From: Gemmatimonadales bacterium
GTDB lineage: Bacteria > Gemmatimonadota > Gemmatimonadetes > Longimicrobiales > Gaopeijiaceae
Direction of reading: 5' to 3'
Assembly: GCA_007695225.1 (NCBI GenBank)
Contig: REED01000143.1
Coordinates: 1-36,774 of the forward strand
Length of the DNA: 36,774 nt
Shown: positions 17,217 to 25,209 of the stretch, one piece after another
Layout of the letters: the number at the start of each line of letters is the position of its first letter
Numbering within the stretch: position 1 is the first letter of the stretch
Made by a program: the position numbers and the translations under genes
The notes under the pieces: model-generated
Told to the model about the DNA's origin: nothing
The model's database searches: none
The model's input: only the letters and a program-made list of their open reading frames with translations

Positions 17217-19261
17217 CGAGGCTGCGGGGGGCCGGGTCGGGTCGGAACGAGGTCCATGCCGAGCTTCACGCCGAGCTCCACAAGGACCGGATGCTCCAGG
17301 CCATGGGGGAAGTCCGGGGATATCTCCGGCCGCCGGGAGCGGAGCCCAACGAGGGCGCGTCCGGGGCGTCCAAGGCGTCCAAGGCGTCCAAGGCGTCCAA
17401 GGCGTCAAAGGCGTCCATGGGGCCGTCGGACCGGGTGGCGGCACTGGATGGCGTGGTCCGGGCCTTCGGGTTGAGCCCCTTCGAGACCCGCCTCCTGGTC
17501 CTGGCGGCGGCCGTGGAGCTGGACGGGGAGTTCCCCGCCCTCTGCGGCGCCGCCCAGGGGGACCCACGGCATGGCTTCCCGACCTTCGGCCTGGCCCTGG
17601 CGACCCTTCCGGACCCCCATTGGAGCGCCCTTGCGCCCAGTGCGCCCCTCCGGTTCTGGAAGCTCATCGAGCTTCGCTCCCGCGGGTCGCTCCATCACGA
17701 AGCCCTGGTGGCGTGCCCCATCCAGATCGACGAACGCGTGCTCCACCACCTCCTGGGCGTCTCCACCCTGGACGAGCGCCTCCAGCCGCTCCTCCATCCC
17801 TGGTATTCCATCCGGGGTCTGGCGTCCCGACAGCGGGAATCGGTCCACCGGGTGGTGGGGGTCTGGACCGCGGGCACGGCTGCGAACGGGGGAGGGAGCG
17901 TCGCGGCGGTGCAGCTCCATGGCCCCGACGCGGCAGCGTGCCGGGAGGTGGCGGGGCGGGCTGGGGAGGCCCGGGGCGCCGCCCTCCATATCCTCTCTGC
18001 CGACGACATCCCAGGGAGGGCCGAGGAGCGGGAGACCTTCTGCCGACTCTGGCAACGGGAGCGAGCCCTGGAGGGGAGGACCCTGCTGGTGGATGCCTTC
18101 CACCTCCGGGGAGAGGAGGGCCCCGCCCAGGTGGCCGACCTGGTCCGCCGGCTGGGGCCTGGAACCCTTGTCATGGCTCGGGAGCCCCTCTCCCTGCATG
18201 GAGTGGAGAGCGTGCGGGTGGAGGTTCCCACTCCTTCTCCGGGGGAGCAGGAGGCCCAGTGGGGGGAGGTTCTGGGGGAAGGGGGGGTGGGGCTCAATGG
18301 CGGCGTCCGCCGTGTGACCCATCACTTCCGGATGGGGCTGGACGGGATGCGGTCGGTGGGGGCCCGCCTTCAGGCGGAGCGGCACGCCACGGGTGGGACG
18401 GTTCCGGAAGGGGCGCTCTGGGATGCGTGCCGGGCCCAGGCCCGACCCCGGCTGGATGACCTGGCCCATCGCATCGAACCCCAAGCGGGATGGGATCACC
18501 TGGTCCTTCCCAGGGCGCAGAGGGAGGTCCTCCAGCAGATGGCCGCCGGGGTGGCGCAGCGGGTGGGGGTCCACGAGGGGTGGGGATTCGGGGGGGGAGG
18601 GGGACGGGGGTCCGGGATCACGGCGCTCTTCGTTGGAGCCAGCGGCACCGGAAAGACCCTGGCGGCGGAGGTGGTGGCAGGAGAGGTGGGGCTCGATCTC
18701 TACCGGATCGACCTGAGCCAGGTGGTGAGCAAGTACATCGGCGAAACCGAGAAGAACCTTTCCCGGGTCTTTGACGCCGCCGAGGAGGGTGGCGCCATCC
18801 TCCTCTTCGACGAAGCCGACGCCCTCTTCGGGAAGCGAAGCGAGGTCCGGGACAGCCACGATCGCTACGCCAACATCGAGGTCAGCTATCTCCTGCAGCG
18901 CATGGAGGCCTACCAGGGGCTCGCCATCCTCACCACCAACCTTCGAGGAGCCCTGGATTCTGCCTTCCTGCGGCGGATCCGCTACCTGGTGCACTTCCCC
19001 TTCCCGGGCCGGGCCGAGCGGACCGAGATCTGGCGTCGCGTCTTCCCCCCGGAGGCCCCCACCGAAGGGCTGGATCCCGAGCGGCTCGGGCGACTCACCG
19101 CCGCCGGGGGAAACATCCGGAACATCGCCCTGAACGGCGCTTTCCTGGCCGCAGCGGCGAATGAGCCCATCCGGATGGGCCATCTCCTCCAGGCGGCACG
19201 GGCCGAGTACGCCAAGCTGGAGAAGCCCCTCCTCCAGGGAGAGGTGGACGGATGGAGCTGA
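17213..19261 (+). CDS. AAA+ ATPase (Afp15-like)
   Basis: A 682-aa ATPase of the injection-system type. The C-terminal third is a classical AAA module: Walker A GASGTGKT (475-482), Walker B AILLFDEAD (528-536), sensor 1 ILTTN and an arginine-finger candidate in FLRRIRYLVHFPFP. The N-terminal two thirds form the family's winged-helix and degenerate ATPase-like part (VRAFGLSPFETRLLVLAAAVEL, HPWYSIRGLASRQRESVHRV). In Afp and PVC this ATPase is needed for particle assembly, possibly for sheath handling or cargo loading. Residues 50-69 are a low-complexity run of KAS units encoded by a 9-bp tandem repeat (17357-17419). The start at 17213 overlaps the DUF4255 stop as ATGA. Confidence 0.95.
   Translation: MTRLRGAGSGRNEVHAELHAELHKDRMLQAMGEVRGYLRPPGAEPNEGASGASKASKASKASKASKASMGPSDRVAALDGVVRAFGLSPFETRLLVLAAAVELDGEFPALCGAAQGDPRHGFPTFGLALATLPDPHWSALAPSAPLRFWKLIELRSRGSLHHEALVACPIQIDERVLHHLLGVSTLDERLQPLLHPWYSIRGLASRQRESVHRVVGVWTAGTAANGGGSVAAVQLHGPDAAACREVAGRAGEARGAALHILSADDIPGRAEERETFCRLWQRERALEGRTLLVDAFHLRGEEGPAQVADLVRRLGPGTLVMAREPLSLHGVESVRVEVPTPSPGEQEAQWGEVLGEGGVGLNGGVRRVTHHFRMGLDGMRSVGARLQAERHATGGTVPEGALWDACRAQARPRLDDLAHRIEPQAGWDHLVLPRAQREVLQQMAAGVAQRVGVHEGWGFGGGGGRGSGITALFVGASGTGKTLAAEVVAGEVGLDLYRIDLSQVVSKYIGETEKNLSRVFDAAEEGGAILLFDEADALFGKRSEVRDSHDRYANIEVSYLLQRMEAYQGLAILTTNLRGALDSAFLRRIRYLVHFPFPGRAERTEIWRRVFPPEAPTEGLDPERLGRLTAAGGNIRNIALNGAFLAAAANEPIRMGHLLQAARAEYAKLEKPLLQGEVDGWS
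17357..17419 (+). repeat. 9-bp tandem repeat inside the ATPase gene
   Basis: Seven adjacent 9-bp units based on gcgtccaag: the first variant is gcgtccggg, four are perfect, then gcgtcaaag and gcgtccatg. It encodes a run of Ala-Ser-Lys triplets in a linker before the first folded helix. Because the unit is a multiple of three, copy-number change would alter linker length without breaking the frame. Confidence 0.9.
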
Positions 19262-19662
19262 CCTCCCGGGAGGCGCGGATGACGGAGGCACGGATGCCAG
19301 GCGGCGGGATTCCAGGCGACGGGATGACGGAGCCGCGGATGACGGGGAACGGTCCGCAGGCCTCCGCCGTGGGCGCCCGGCGCATCGAAGTGGAGGTCCG
19401 GGAATTGGTCTTCCATGGATTCTCCGCGGCGGAGGCCCGGAGGGTCGCCGCCTCATTGGAGGAGGAGCTGGGGGGGTACCTGGCCACGGAACTCTCCAGG
19501 GGGCTTTCCCGGGAGGTTGAGGGGGATCTCGCCCCACAGTTGGCGCAAGGGATCGAAAAGGCCCTTGAGAAGGCCCTTGAGAGGGCCGTCGAGAAGGCCC
19601 GTGGGAACGGGATGGGCAACCACAGGAGCGGCACGCACCGGAGGGGGCACCATGGGACGTAG
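19252..19662 (+). CDS. Small CIS-associated protein of unknown function
   Basis: A 136-aa protein. Residues 1-42 are low-complexity and Met/Gly/Pro/Thr-rich. Residues about 43-75 contain RRIEVEVRELVFHGFSAAEARRVAASLEEEL, which predicts a beta strand and two helices and resembles the compact domain seen in small proteins next to AAA and DUF4157 genes of injection loci. An Ala/Glu/Lys helix follows (IEKALEKALERAVEKARG, about 101-118), encoded by a near-perfect 12-bp repeat, then a His/Arg/Gly tail. It starts at 19252, overlapping the ATPase by 10 nt, and overlaps the DUF4157 gene by 11 nt, so the three are translationally linked. Its role could be adaptor or chaperone for the DUF4157 protein, which is inference. 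Confidence 0.7.
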   Translation: MELTSREARMTEARMPGGGIPGDGMTEPRMTGNGPQASAVGARRIEVEVRELVFHGFSAAEARRVAASLEEELGGYLATELSRGLSREVEGDLAPQLAQGIEKALEKALERAVEKARGNGMGNHRSGTHRRGHHGT

Positions 19663-20656
19663 CGATGGCAAGGGACGCAGCCCAGGACGCGGCTCAGGAC
19701 GCGGCGAACGCGAGGAGGTCCACCTCCCGGACCCACGGGCCCTTGACGCTGGGGCCCTCCCCGAGGGAGCCGGCCGTTCGGGCACCCCCCTGGACACCGA
19801 AACCCGGGAGGCCATGGAGGCACGGTTCGGTCACGACCTGAGTCGCATCCGAATCCATCCGAACGGAGAGGAGGCCGGATCCGCCGAGGCGCTGGGCGCT
19901 GCGGCCTACACGGTGGGGAGGGACATCGTCTTCGCCCCGGGCCGCTACCAGCCCGGTACGGCGGCCGGGAGGGCCCTCCTGGCCCATGAACTCACCCACG
20001 CCATTCAGCAGGAGGGGGCCGTGGCCCCCTCCCACCTGACCGTGGGCCCTTCCCACGACCGGGCGGAGGAGGAAGCGGACCGGATCGGTCGGGAGGTCTA
20101 CCAGGAGCCGGTCCCGGACTACCTCCGGGACACCTTCCGTCGCGGCCGGGTGGAGCGAGGCCGGCACCGGGAGGCCATCCGGGGATTCCACGGGAGCCAT
20201 GACCCGCAGGAGTTGGAGGAGCGGGCGGCGGCACTGGAGGAGCGTCCCGACGTGTGGAGGTCGGAGGTCCGGGAGAGCTCCCCCCTCTTGGAGGTCCGTC
20301 GGGCCGCCTGCGGTCGAAGGTCGGAGCGGGAGCGGATGGAGGAGGACCTTCCCGGAAATGACGAGATGGTCCGGGAGATCTTCCAGTTCTTCTTTCCCGA
20401 TCAGAGTCCGCCCTCGCAGCTCAACGACGCCCTCCGCCAGCTCGCGGCGGAGATGCTTGCCCAGGCCATCCGGGGGTCCCGGGCCATGGACATGATTCCC
20501 CGGCCGCCCCGGAACCCCACACCGGGATGGCTCTTCAGCGAAGCCGTGAAGGCGGTCTGGCGCCGGGGGATGGACGAGGGGATCTACGTGGCGGTGCGGA
20601 ACCAGGTGGCCGCTAGCCACCGGTCGGCCTATGAACTCGCCAAGATGGGGGTCTGA
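19652..20656 (+). CDS. DUF4157 (eCIS core domain) putative metalloprotease-like protein
   Basis: A 334-aa protein with the DUF4157 domain common in injection loci (about 45-150): LDTETREAMEARFGHDLSRIRIH, ALGAAAYTVGRDIVFAPGRY, then AHELTHAIQQ with the HExxH zinc site (112-116), and a downstream RAEEEADRIGREVY helix that can provide the third ligand. Residues 1-44 are a basic Gly/Arg/Ser leader without signal peptide. The C-terminal half (about 175-334) is helical and unfamiliar, ending in a helix-rich block (NDEMVREIFQFFFP, WLFSEAVKAVWRRGMDEG). DUF4157 proteins are candidate cargo or toxin-associated peptidases; activity is not proven by sequence. Confidence 0.87.
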   Translation: MGRSDGKGRSPGRGSGRGEREEVHLPDPRALDAGALPEGAGRSGTPLDTETREAMEARFGHDLSRIRIHPNGEEAGSAEALGAAAYTVGRDIVFAPGRYQPGTAAGRALLAHELTHAIQQEGAVAPSHLTVGPSHDRAEEEADRIGREVYQEPVPDYLRDTFRRGRVERGRHREAIRGFHGSHDPQELEERAAALEERPDVWRSEVRESSPLLEVRRAACGRRSERERMEEDLPGNDEMVREIFQFFFPDQSPPSQLNDALRQLAAEMLAQAIRGSRAMDMIPRPPRNPTPGWLFSEAVKAVWRRGMDEGIYVAVRNQVAASHRSAYELAKMGV

Positions 20657-20659
20657 CCC

Positions 20660-21709
20660 ATGACGCACGCACCGGAGTCGAGGTCACTTCCAGGGTCCTT
20701 CCCAGGGGCAGGGGGGAAGGGGATGGATGAGGGGGCGGGGGTCGGGGTGGGAATGTTCGGGGGTCTCCTTCCCGAGGTCAGGGAGGTGGTGCGGCGGGAA
20801 GCCCCTCGGGACTGGCCGGAGCTCCGTCGGGTGCTGGGGCCGGTGGCGGATCATCCCCTGGGCCCCCGCCCCACCCTGCCCCTGGCGGCCTGCGCCGCGG
20901 TGGGTGGTGACCCTCGGGCTGCCCGGGAGGTGGCGGCTACCTGGGAGGTGGTGGCCCAGGCCGGGGGGATCCTGGACGACCTCCAGGACGGGGACCGGTC
21001 CGGCCTGGGTGCACGGGTGGGGCCCGGGCGGGCCTTCAACTTCAGCGCCGCCCTCCTGGCCTACGGTGCCCTCCTCCTTTCCAGGGCACCCCTCCCCCCT
21101 CTCCGGGTCCTGGCCCTCCAGCGGGAATTCCACCGGGAGACCCTCCACCTCCTTGCGGGGCAGGACCTGGACCTCACCGGGAAGACGGCCACCCTGGACG
21201 ACTACTGGGCCACCATCACCGGGAAGACGGCCCGAGCCTTCGCCTGGGCGTGCGGTGCCGGCGCCCGATGCGGGACCGAGGACCCGGCGGCGGTGGACGC
21301 CTGCCGTGGATTCGGGCTCCACCTGGGCCTGGCCCTCCAGGTCCTGGACGACCTGCAGGGAATCTGGGAGCCGGTGGGGAGGGGGGACCTCCATGCCGGG
21401 AAGGTGACCCTTCCCCTCCTCTACGGTCTCGAGATGGATCATCCGGGGCGGGAGGAGCTCCAGGAAATGGTCCGTGAGCGCCGCCTCCCGGAGGAGGCTG
21501 GGCGGGTGGTGGAACTCCTGGACGCCATCGGCACCCGAGAGTTCCTGGTCTGGACGGCCATCCAGGAGCGGGAGCGGTCGCTGGCGGCCCTGGCCCCCCT
21601 GAGGACGGTGGGCGATCCCCACCACTCCGGGGTCGAGGCGCTGGTGGACTACGCCACGATGATCCTGCGCCACGCCGGGGGGATCGCCGGGATGGAGGCG
21701 ACGCCATGA
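20660..21709 (+). CDS. Polyprenyl-synthetase-like protein in the CIS operon
   Basis: A 349-aa protein of the all-helical class I isoprenyl diphosphate synthase fold. Matching landmarks are GPRPTLPLAACAAVGGD (68-84; family GKRxRP region, with Lys replaced by Pro), the first Asp-rich motif DDLQD (106-110), a tyrosine/KTA helix YWATITGKTARAF (182-194), a second motif LQVLDDLQG (226-234, last Asp replaced by Gly, as in several actinobacterial-type synthases), and GDLHAGKVTLPLL (242-254). Mg-diphosphate binding residues thus look largely intact. The first 30 residues are low complexity; an alternative start lies at 20723 behind a purine-rich run. It begins 3 nt after DUF4157 and overlaps the next baseplate gene by 4 nt. 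Substrate and purpose in an injection locus are unknown. Confidence 0.82.
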   Translation: MTHAPESRSLPGSFPGAGGKGMDEGAGVGVGMFGGLLPEVREVVRREAPRDWPELRRVLGPVADHPLGPRPTLPLAACAAVGGDPRAAREVAATWEVVAQAGGILDDLQDGDRSGLGARVGPGRAFNFSAALLAYGALLLSRAPLPPLRVLALQREFHRETLHLLAGQDLDLTGKTATLDDYWATITGKTARAFAWACGAGARCGTEDPAAVDACRGFGLHLGLALQVLDDLQGIWEPVGRGDLHAGKVTLPLLYGLEMDHPGREELQEMVRERRLPEEAGRVVELLDAIGTREFLVWTAIQERERSLAALAPLRTVGDPHHSGVEALVDYATMILRHAGGIAGMEATP

Positions 21710-22359
21710 GTCCCTTCCCCAATTCCCCCCGCCTCATGAAGGGCGGGCTGGTCCTCCTGGATCCCCAGACCTCCTCGGTGCTCCGGGTCATCGCCCTCCA
21801 GTACAACCCCGACACCCTGAGCCGGACCCTCCAGTCCCGGTCGGTGGAGCTCTCCGGAGAGAATCGGTCCCAGGCCCTCCGCCTCAAGGGCCCCCCGGTG
21901 GAGACCATCCAGGTGGAGGCGGTCCTGGACGCCACCGATCGGCTGGAGGTGGCGGAGGAGTCGGCGGTGCGGGTGGGGATCCACCCGGAGCTGGCGGCGC
22001 TGGAAACCCTGGTCTACCCCACGGCGGCCACCCTCCTTGAGAACCACGCCCTGGCCGGCGCCGGGACCCTCCAGATCACCCCCATGGAGTCGCCGCTCAC
22101 CCTCTTCGTCTGGAGCCGGAAGCGGATCGTCCCGGTGCGGATCACCGACTTCTCCGTGGTGGAGGAGGCCTTTGACGTGGCCCTGAACCCCATCCGGGCC
22201 CGGGTGACCCTGGGGCTCCGGGTTTTGAGCGTGGACGACCTGGGCTTCTCCCATCGGGGGGGAAGCCTCTTCATGGCCTACCAGCAGCAGAAGGAGAGCC
22301 TGGCGGCCCAGAGTGTGGCGGGCACCCTGGAAGCCCTGGGGATCGGAGGGCTGCCATGA
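21706..22359 (+). CDS. CIS tube-initiator protein (Afp7 N-terminal-like)
   Basis: A 217-aa protein resembling the CIS tube domain at the N-terminus of Afp7/Pvc7, which joins the hub to the first tube ring. Typical elements are LVLLDPQTSSVLRVIALQYN at the start, SRTLQSRSVELSGE, a KGPPVETIQVEAVLDATD strand, PLTLFVWSRKRIVPVRITDF and EEAFDVALNPIRARVTLGLRV. In Afp this domain is fused to LysM; here the LysM part is the separate next gene (4-nt overlap). The start ATG at 21706 overlaps the polyprenyl-synthetase stop. Confidence 0.9.
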   Translation: MSPFPNSPRLMKGGLVLLDPQTSSVLRVIALQYNPDTLSRTLQSRSVELSGENRSQALRLKGPPVETIQVEAVLDATDRLEVAEESAVRVGIHPELAALETLVYPTAATLLENHALAGAGTLQITPMESPLTLFVWSRKRIVPVRITDFSVVEEAFDVALNPIRARVTLGLRVLSVDDLGFSHRGGSLFMAYQQQKESLAAQSVAGTLEALGIGGLP

Positions 22360-22748
22360 GCACGCCTCCGGGACCCGGCTCCGTCGAGGCCCTTCTCCTG
22401 GCCGGTGCCGCAGCCAGCCGCTTTCCGCCCAACAGTCGCTACCACGGGGTGGAGACCCGGACCACCACCCTCCCCGATGGCCGGACCGTGGTCCATCTCC
22501 GTCGTCGCTTCGTCCCCAGGGCGTCGGAGCTCTCCCTCCTCCACACCTTCCGGGTGGTGGAGGGGGACCGCCTGGACAACCTGGCGGCGGCCCACCTGGA
22601 CGACCCGGAGCTCTTCTGGCGCCTCTGCGACGCCAACGGGGCGCTGCGGCCCGACGATCTCACGGCCTCGGTGGGACGGGAGCTCCGGGTGACCCTTCCC
22701 CGGGGAACGCCTGGGGGAAGCGACGATGGGGGAGGCTCCCATGGTTAA
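22356..22748 (+). CDS. LysM-type baseplate protein (Afp7 C-terminal-like)
   Basis: A 130-aa protein with a LysM-like core in the C-terminal part: HTFRVVEGDRLDNLAAAHLD, DPELFWRLCDANGALRPDDL, then VGRELRVTLP. In Afp7 and phage gp53/gpX such a LysM module packs in the baseplate near hub and tube. The N-terminal half (about 25-65) is beta-rich and basic (VETRTTTLPDGRTVVHLRRRF). ATGA overlap upstream; its 3' end overlaps the hub start region. Confidence 0.88.
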   Translation: MSTPPGPGSVEALLLAGAAASRFPPNSRYHGVETRTTTLPDGRTVVHLRRRFVPRASELSLLHTFRVVEGDRLDNLAAAHLDDPELFWRLCDANGALRPDDLTASVGRELRVTLPRGTPGGSDDGGGSHG

Positions 22749-23868
22749 GGGGATCCAGCTCACCCTCATGATCGGTCCCGGGGTCCCGGTTCCCGTCTCC
22801 CGGGAGGTACTGGAGGCCCTCCGGACCGTGACGGTCACCACCACCACCGAGGGTCCCAGCGGGTTCCAGCTCACCTTCGAGCTGAGCCGGCGGTCCCCCC
22901 TCCACACCCTCTTCCTGGTGGCTGGAGGTGCCGCGCCGCCCCTCATCCGGGTCATCCTCGCCGCCACCGTCGGAGGCCGTACCGAGGTCCTCATGGACGG
23001 GGTCATGACCCATCACGAGGTGACCGGGGGGAGGACGGGGCAGGCTCCGGTCCTCACCGTGACCGGCGAGGACCTCACCCGGGTCATGGACTACATCGAC
23101 TTCAGCGGAATCCCCTATCCCGCCGCCCCGGACTTCGCCCGGGTGCTGGCCGTCCTGGCCAAGTACGCCGTCTTCGGCATCGTCCCCAAGGTGATCCCCA
23201 GCGTCCTCCTGGACGTCCCTCTCCCCATGGACCGCATCCCCCTCCACCGGGGGAAGGACCTGGGCTACGTGAAGATGCTGGCGGAGCGGGTGGGCTACGT
23301 CTTCTACCTGGAGCCGGGGCCCACCCCCGGGGTGAGCACGGCCTACTGGGGCCCCGAGCTGAAAGTGGGGGCGCCCCAGCCCGCGCTGAACATGGACATG
23401 GATGCCCACACCAATGTGGAGTCCCTGGACTTCAGCTACGACTCGGAGGGAGCCACCCTCCCCATGGCCCTCATCTATCTGAACGCCACCCGGACCCCCC
23501 TGGGGGTGCCGGTCCCGGCCATCACCCCCCTGTCCCCTCCCCTGGGGGCGATTCCCCCCATCCCCAAGAGGCTGGAATGGATGGAGGGGACCGGGAAGCT
23601 GAATCCCGTCCAGGCCGCCGCCGTGGCCATGGCGAAGGCGGCGAAGAGCTCCGAGGTGGTCACCGCCACCGGATCGCTGGACGTCCTCCGGTACGGAAGG
23701 CTCCTGAAGGCCCGGAAGCTGGTGGGCGTCCGGGGAGCCGGGACCGCCTTCGACGGACTCTACTACGTCCGCAAGGTGACCCACCGCCTCAAGCGGGGCG
23801 AGTACAAGCAGGACTTCACCCTGAGCCGGAACGGCCTGGTCTCCACCACCGCCACCGTTCCCCCCTGA
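22741..23868 (+). CDS. Baseplate hub protein (gp27/gpD-like, Afp8 N-terminal part)
   Basis: A 375-aa hub protein. The start ATG at 22741 has GGAGG 5 nt upstream; ATG at 22726 would add five residues. It has the late-control gpD/VgrG-type fold signs: SGFQLTFELSRRSPLHTLF, LMDGVMTHHEVTGG, LTVTGEDLTRVMDYIDF, a central RGKDLGYVKMLAERVGYVFYLE, VESLDFSYDSEG, and a C-terminal YYVRKVTHRLKRGEYKQDFTLSR. The hub trimer carries the spike and nucleates the inner tube. In Afp8 hub and spike are one chain; here they are separate genes, as in phage T4. Confidence 0.92.
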   Translation: MVKGIQLTLMIGPGVPVPVSREVLEALRTVTVTTTTEGPSGFQLTFELSRRSPLHTLFLVAGGAAPPLIRVILAATVGGRTEVLMDGVMTHHEVTGGRTGQAPVLTVTGEDLTRVMDYIDFSGIPYPAAPDFARVLAVLAKYAVFGIVPKVIPSVLLDVPLPMDRIPLHRGKDLGYVKMLAERVGYVFYLEPGPTPGVSTAYWGPELKVGAPQPALNMDMDAHTNVESLDFSYDSEGATLPMALIYLNATRTPLGVPVPAITPLSPPLGAIPPIPKRLEWMEGTGKLNPVQAAAVAMAKAAKSSEVVTATGSLDVLRYGRLLKARKLVGVRGAGTAFDGLYYVRKVTHRLKRGEYKQDFTLSRNGLVSTTATVPP

Positions 23869-23941
23869 TCTCCCCCCTGCCCTCGGAGCGCAGCGAGCCT
23901 CCCCCTGTCCCTGAACCCGTCGTCCCCAGGAGAACCAGCCC

Positions 23942-24475
23942 ATGAGCCCCCTCGAGTCCAGGATCCAGTCCCAACTCTACTTCGGAAAGTATCGGGGGAC
24001 GGTGGTGAACAACGTGGACCCCATGCAGATGGGGCGCATCCAGGTCATGGTCCCCGATGTCTCCAATGTCATGGTCTCGAGTTGGGCCATGCCCTGCGTC
24101 CCGGTGGCCGGGGTCCAGCACGGGCAGTTCGCCCTCCCCCCCATCGGATCCGGGGTGTGGGTGGAGTTCGAACAGGGGGACCCCGACTACCCCATCTGGG
24201 TGGGGGGCTTCTGGGGAAGCGCTGCGGAGGTGCCGTCCCTGGCCCGGACGGTTCCCCCTGCGGTGGCGGGGATCACCCTCCAGACCGTCCTCCAGAACGG
24301 AATCGTGGTGAGCGACGTCCCGGGGCCCACCGGTGGCATCATGCTGAAGAGCGCCACCGGGGCCTCCCTCATCGTGAACGACACCGGGATCTACATCCAG
24401 AACGGGAGGGGGGCCTCCATCGTCATGGTGGGCCCCACCGTCACCGTGAACGCCGGGGCGCTGGTGGTCACCTGA
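23942..24475 (+). CDS. OB-fold spike protein (gp5/VgrG-type, Afp8 C-terminal part)
   Basis: A 177-aa central spike protein. Residues about 12-95 are a phage baseplate V/gp5 OB-fold: FGKYRGTVVNNVDPMQMGRI, VMVSSWAMPCVPVAG, FALPPIGSGVWVEFEQGDPD and PIWVGGFWG. Residues about 110-177 are a short beta-prism/helix spike (GGIMLKSATGASLIVNDTGI, NGRGASIVMVGPTVTVN) for trimerisation. CAGGAG precedes the ATG at 23942. A 73-nt gap after the hub gene is the longest inside the operon. Confidence 0.94.
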   Translation: MSPLESRIQSQLYFGKYRGTVVNNVDPMQMGRIQVMVPDVSNVMVSSWAMPCVPVAGVQHGQFALPPIGSGVWVEFEQGDPDYPIWVGGFWGSAAEVPSLARTVPPAVAGITLQTVLQNGIVVSDVPGPTGGIMLKSATGASLIVNDTGIYIQNGRGASIVMVGPTVTVNAGALVVT

Positions 24476-24524
24476 CCCCCGGTACCGGCCCATCCCACGC
24501 CAGACCACGCTCTCGAGACGAACC

Positions 24525-24851
24525 ATGTCCGGAACCCTTTTCCACCAGGGCGCTACGGCCCTCTGCCCCCACGGCGCCCCAGTGAACGCCATCCCTTCCA
24601 ATACACGGGTCCTGGTGAGCGGTCTTCCGGTGGCCACCCTGGCCGACCAATACCTCATCGCCGGGTGTCCCTTCGCCGGCCAGACCGGCCCCTGCGTCCG
24701 GGTTCAGTGGCTGGTTCCCGCCGCCCGCGTCCTGGTGAATGGCGTACCCCCCATCCTGAACACCAGCGTGGGCCTGGCTCTGGCGGCCACCCAGGCGCCC
24801 CTGGGCCCTCCGGTGGTGGCGGCCACCCAGCCCCGGGTGGTGGCCATATGA
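24525..24851 (+). CDS. PAAR-like spike tip protein (Afp10-like)
   Basis: A 108-aa small beta-rich protein with the shape of PAAR-like/DUF4280-type tips: LFHQGATALCPHGAPVNAIP, RVLVSGLPVATLADQYLIAGCPF, GPCVRVQWLVPAARVLVNGVPP. Candidate metal ligands are Cys14, His16 (CPH), Cys48 and Cys57, consistent with a tip stabilised by a single metal. It should cap the trimeric spike. It is followed by the gp25 gene through an ATGA overlap. Confidence 0.88.
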   Translation: MSGTLFHQGATALCPHGAPVNAIPSNTRVLVSGLPVATLADQYLIAGCPFAGQTGPCVRVQWLVPAARVLVNGVPPILNTSVGLALAATQAPLGPPVVAATQPRVVAI

Positions 24852-25207
24852 GAAACGTCGACTTTCCCTTCCGGCTGGATGGGCAGGGACGCACCGCAGG
24901 GGCGGTGGAGGAGGTGCATGTCCGGAACCTCATCGAGCAGTTCCTCTTCACCGCGCCCGGGGAACGGGTGAACCGTCCTGATTTCGGGAGCGGACTCCTG
25001 CAACTGGTCTTCGCCCCCGCCGGTCCGGAGCTCGAGGCCACCACCCAGTTCCTGGTCCAGGGGGGACTGCAGCAGTGGCTGGGCGACCGGATCGCCGTGG
25101 AGGAGGTGGATGTGACGGTGCAGGAGGGGACCCTGGCCGTCTCGGTCCAGTACTCCGTCCGCCGCACCCGGGAGCGCCGGGTGGCCCAGGTTTCCCGGGC
25201 GCTCTGA
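24848..25207 (+). CDS. gp25-like baseplate wedge protein (Afp9-like)
   Basis: A 119-aa GPW/gp25 family protein. Typical segments are FPFRLDGQGRTAGA, VRNLIEQFLFTAPGERVNRPDFGSGL with the conserved acidic-Gly loop, LVFAPAGPELEATTQFLVQGGLQQW and a C-terminal VSVQYSVRR strand. It begins sheath polymerisation at the baseplate and shares a beta-strand handshake with the first sheath ring. Start at 24848 with ATGA overlap; 2 nt before the next gene. Confidence 0.95.
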   Translation: MRNVDFPFRLDGQGRTAGAVEEVHVRNLIEQFLFTAPGERVNRPDFGSGLLQLVFAPAGPELEATTQFLVQGGLQQWLGDRIAVEEVDVTVQEGTLAVSVQYSVRRTRERRVAQVSRAL

Positions 25208-25209
25208 TC

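Noticed and set aside
17357..17419. CRISPR-like repeat array
   Set aside because: Units are 9 bp, directly adjacent, without spacers, and lie in frame inside a coding sequence.
17405..19537. Minus-strand 710-codon frame opposite the ATPase
   Set aside because: Antisense shadow; the plus strand has complete Walker A/B and AAA motifs.
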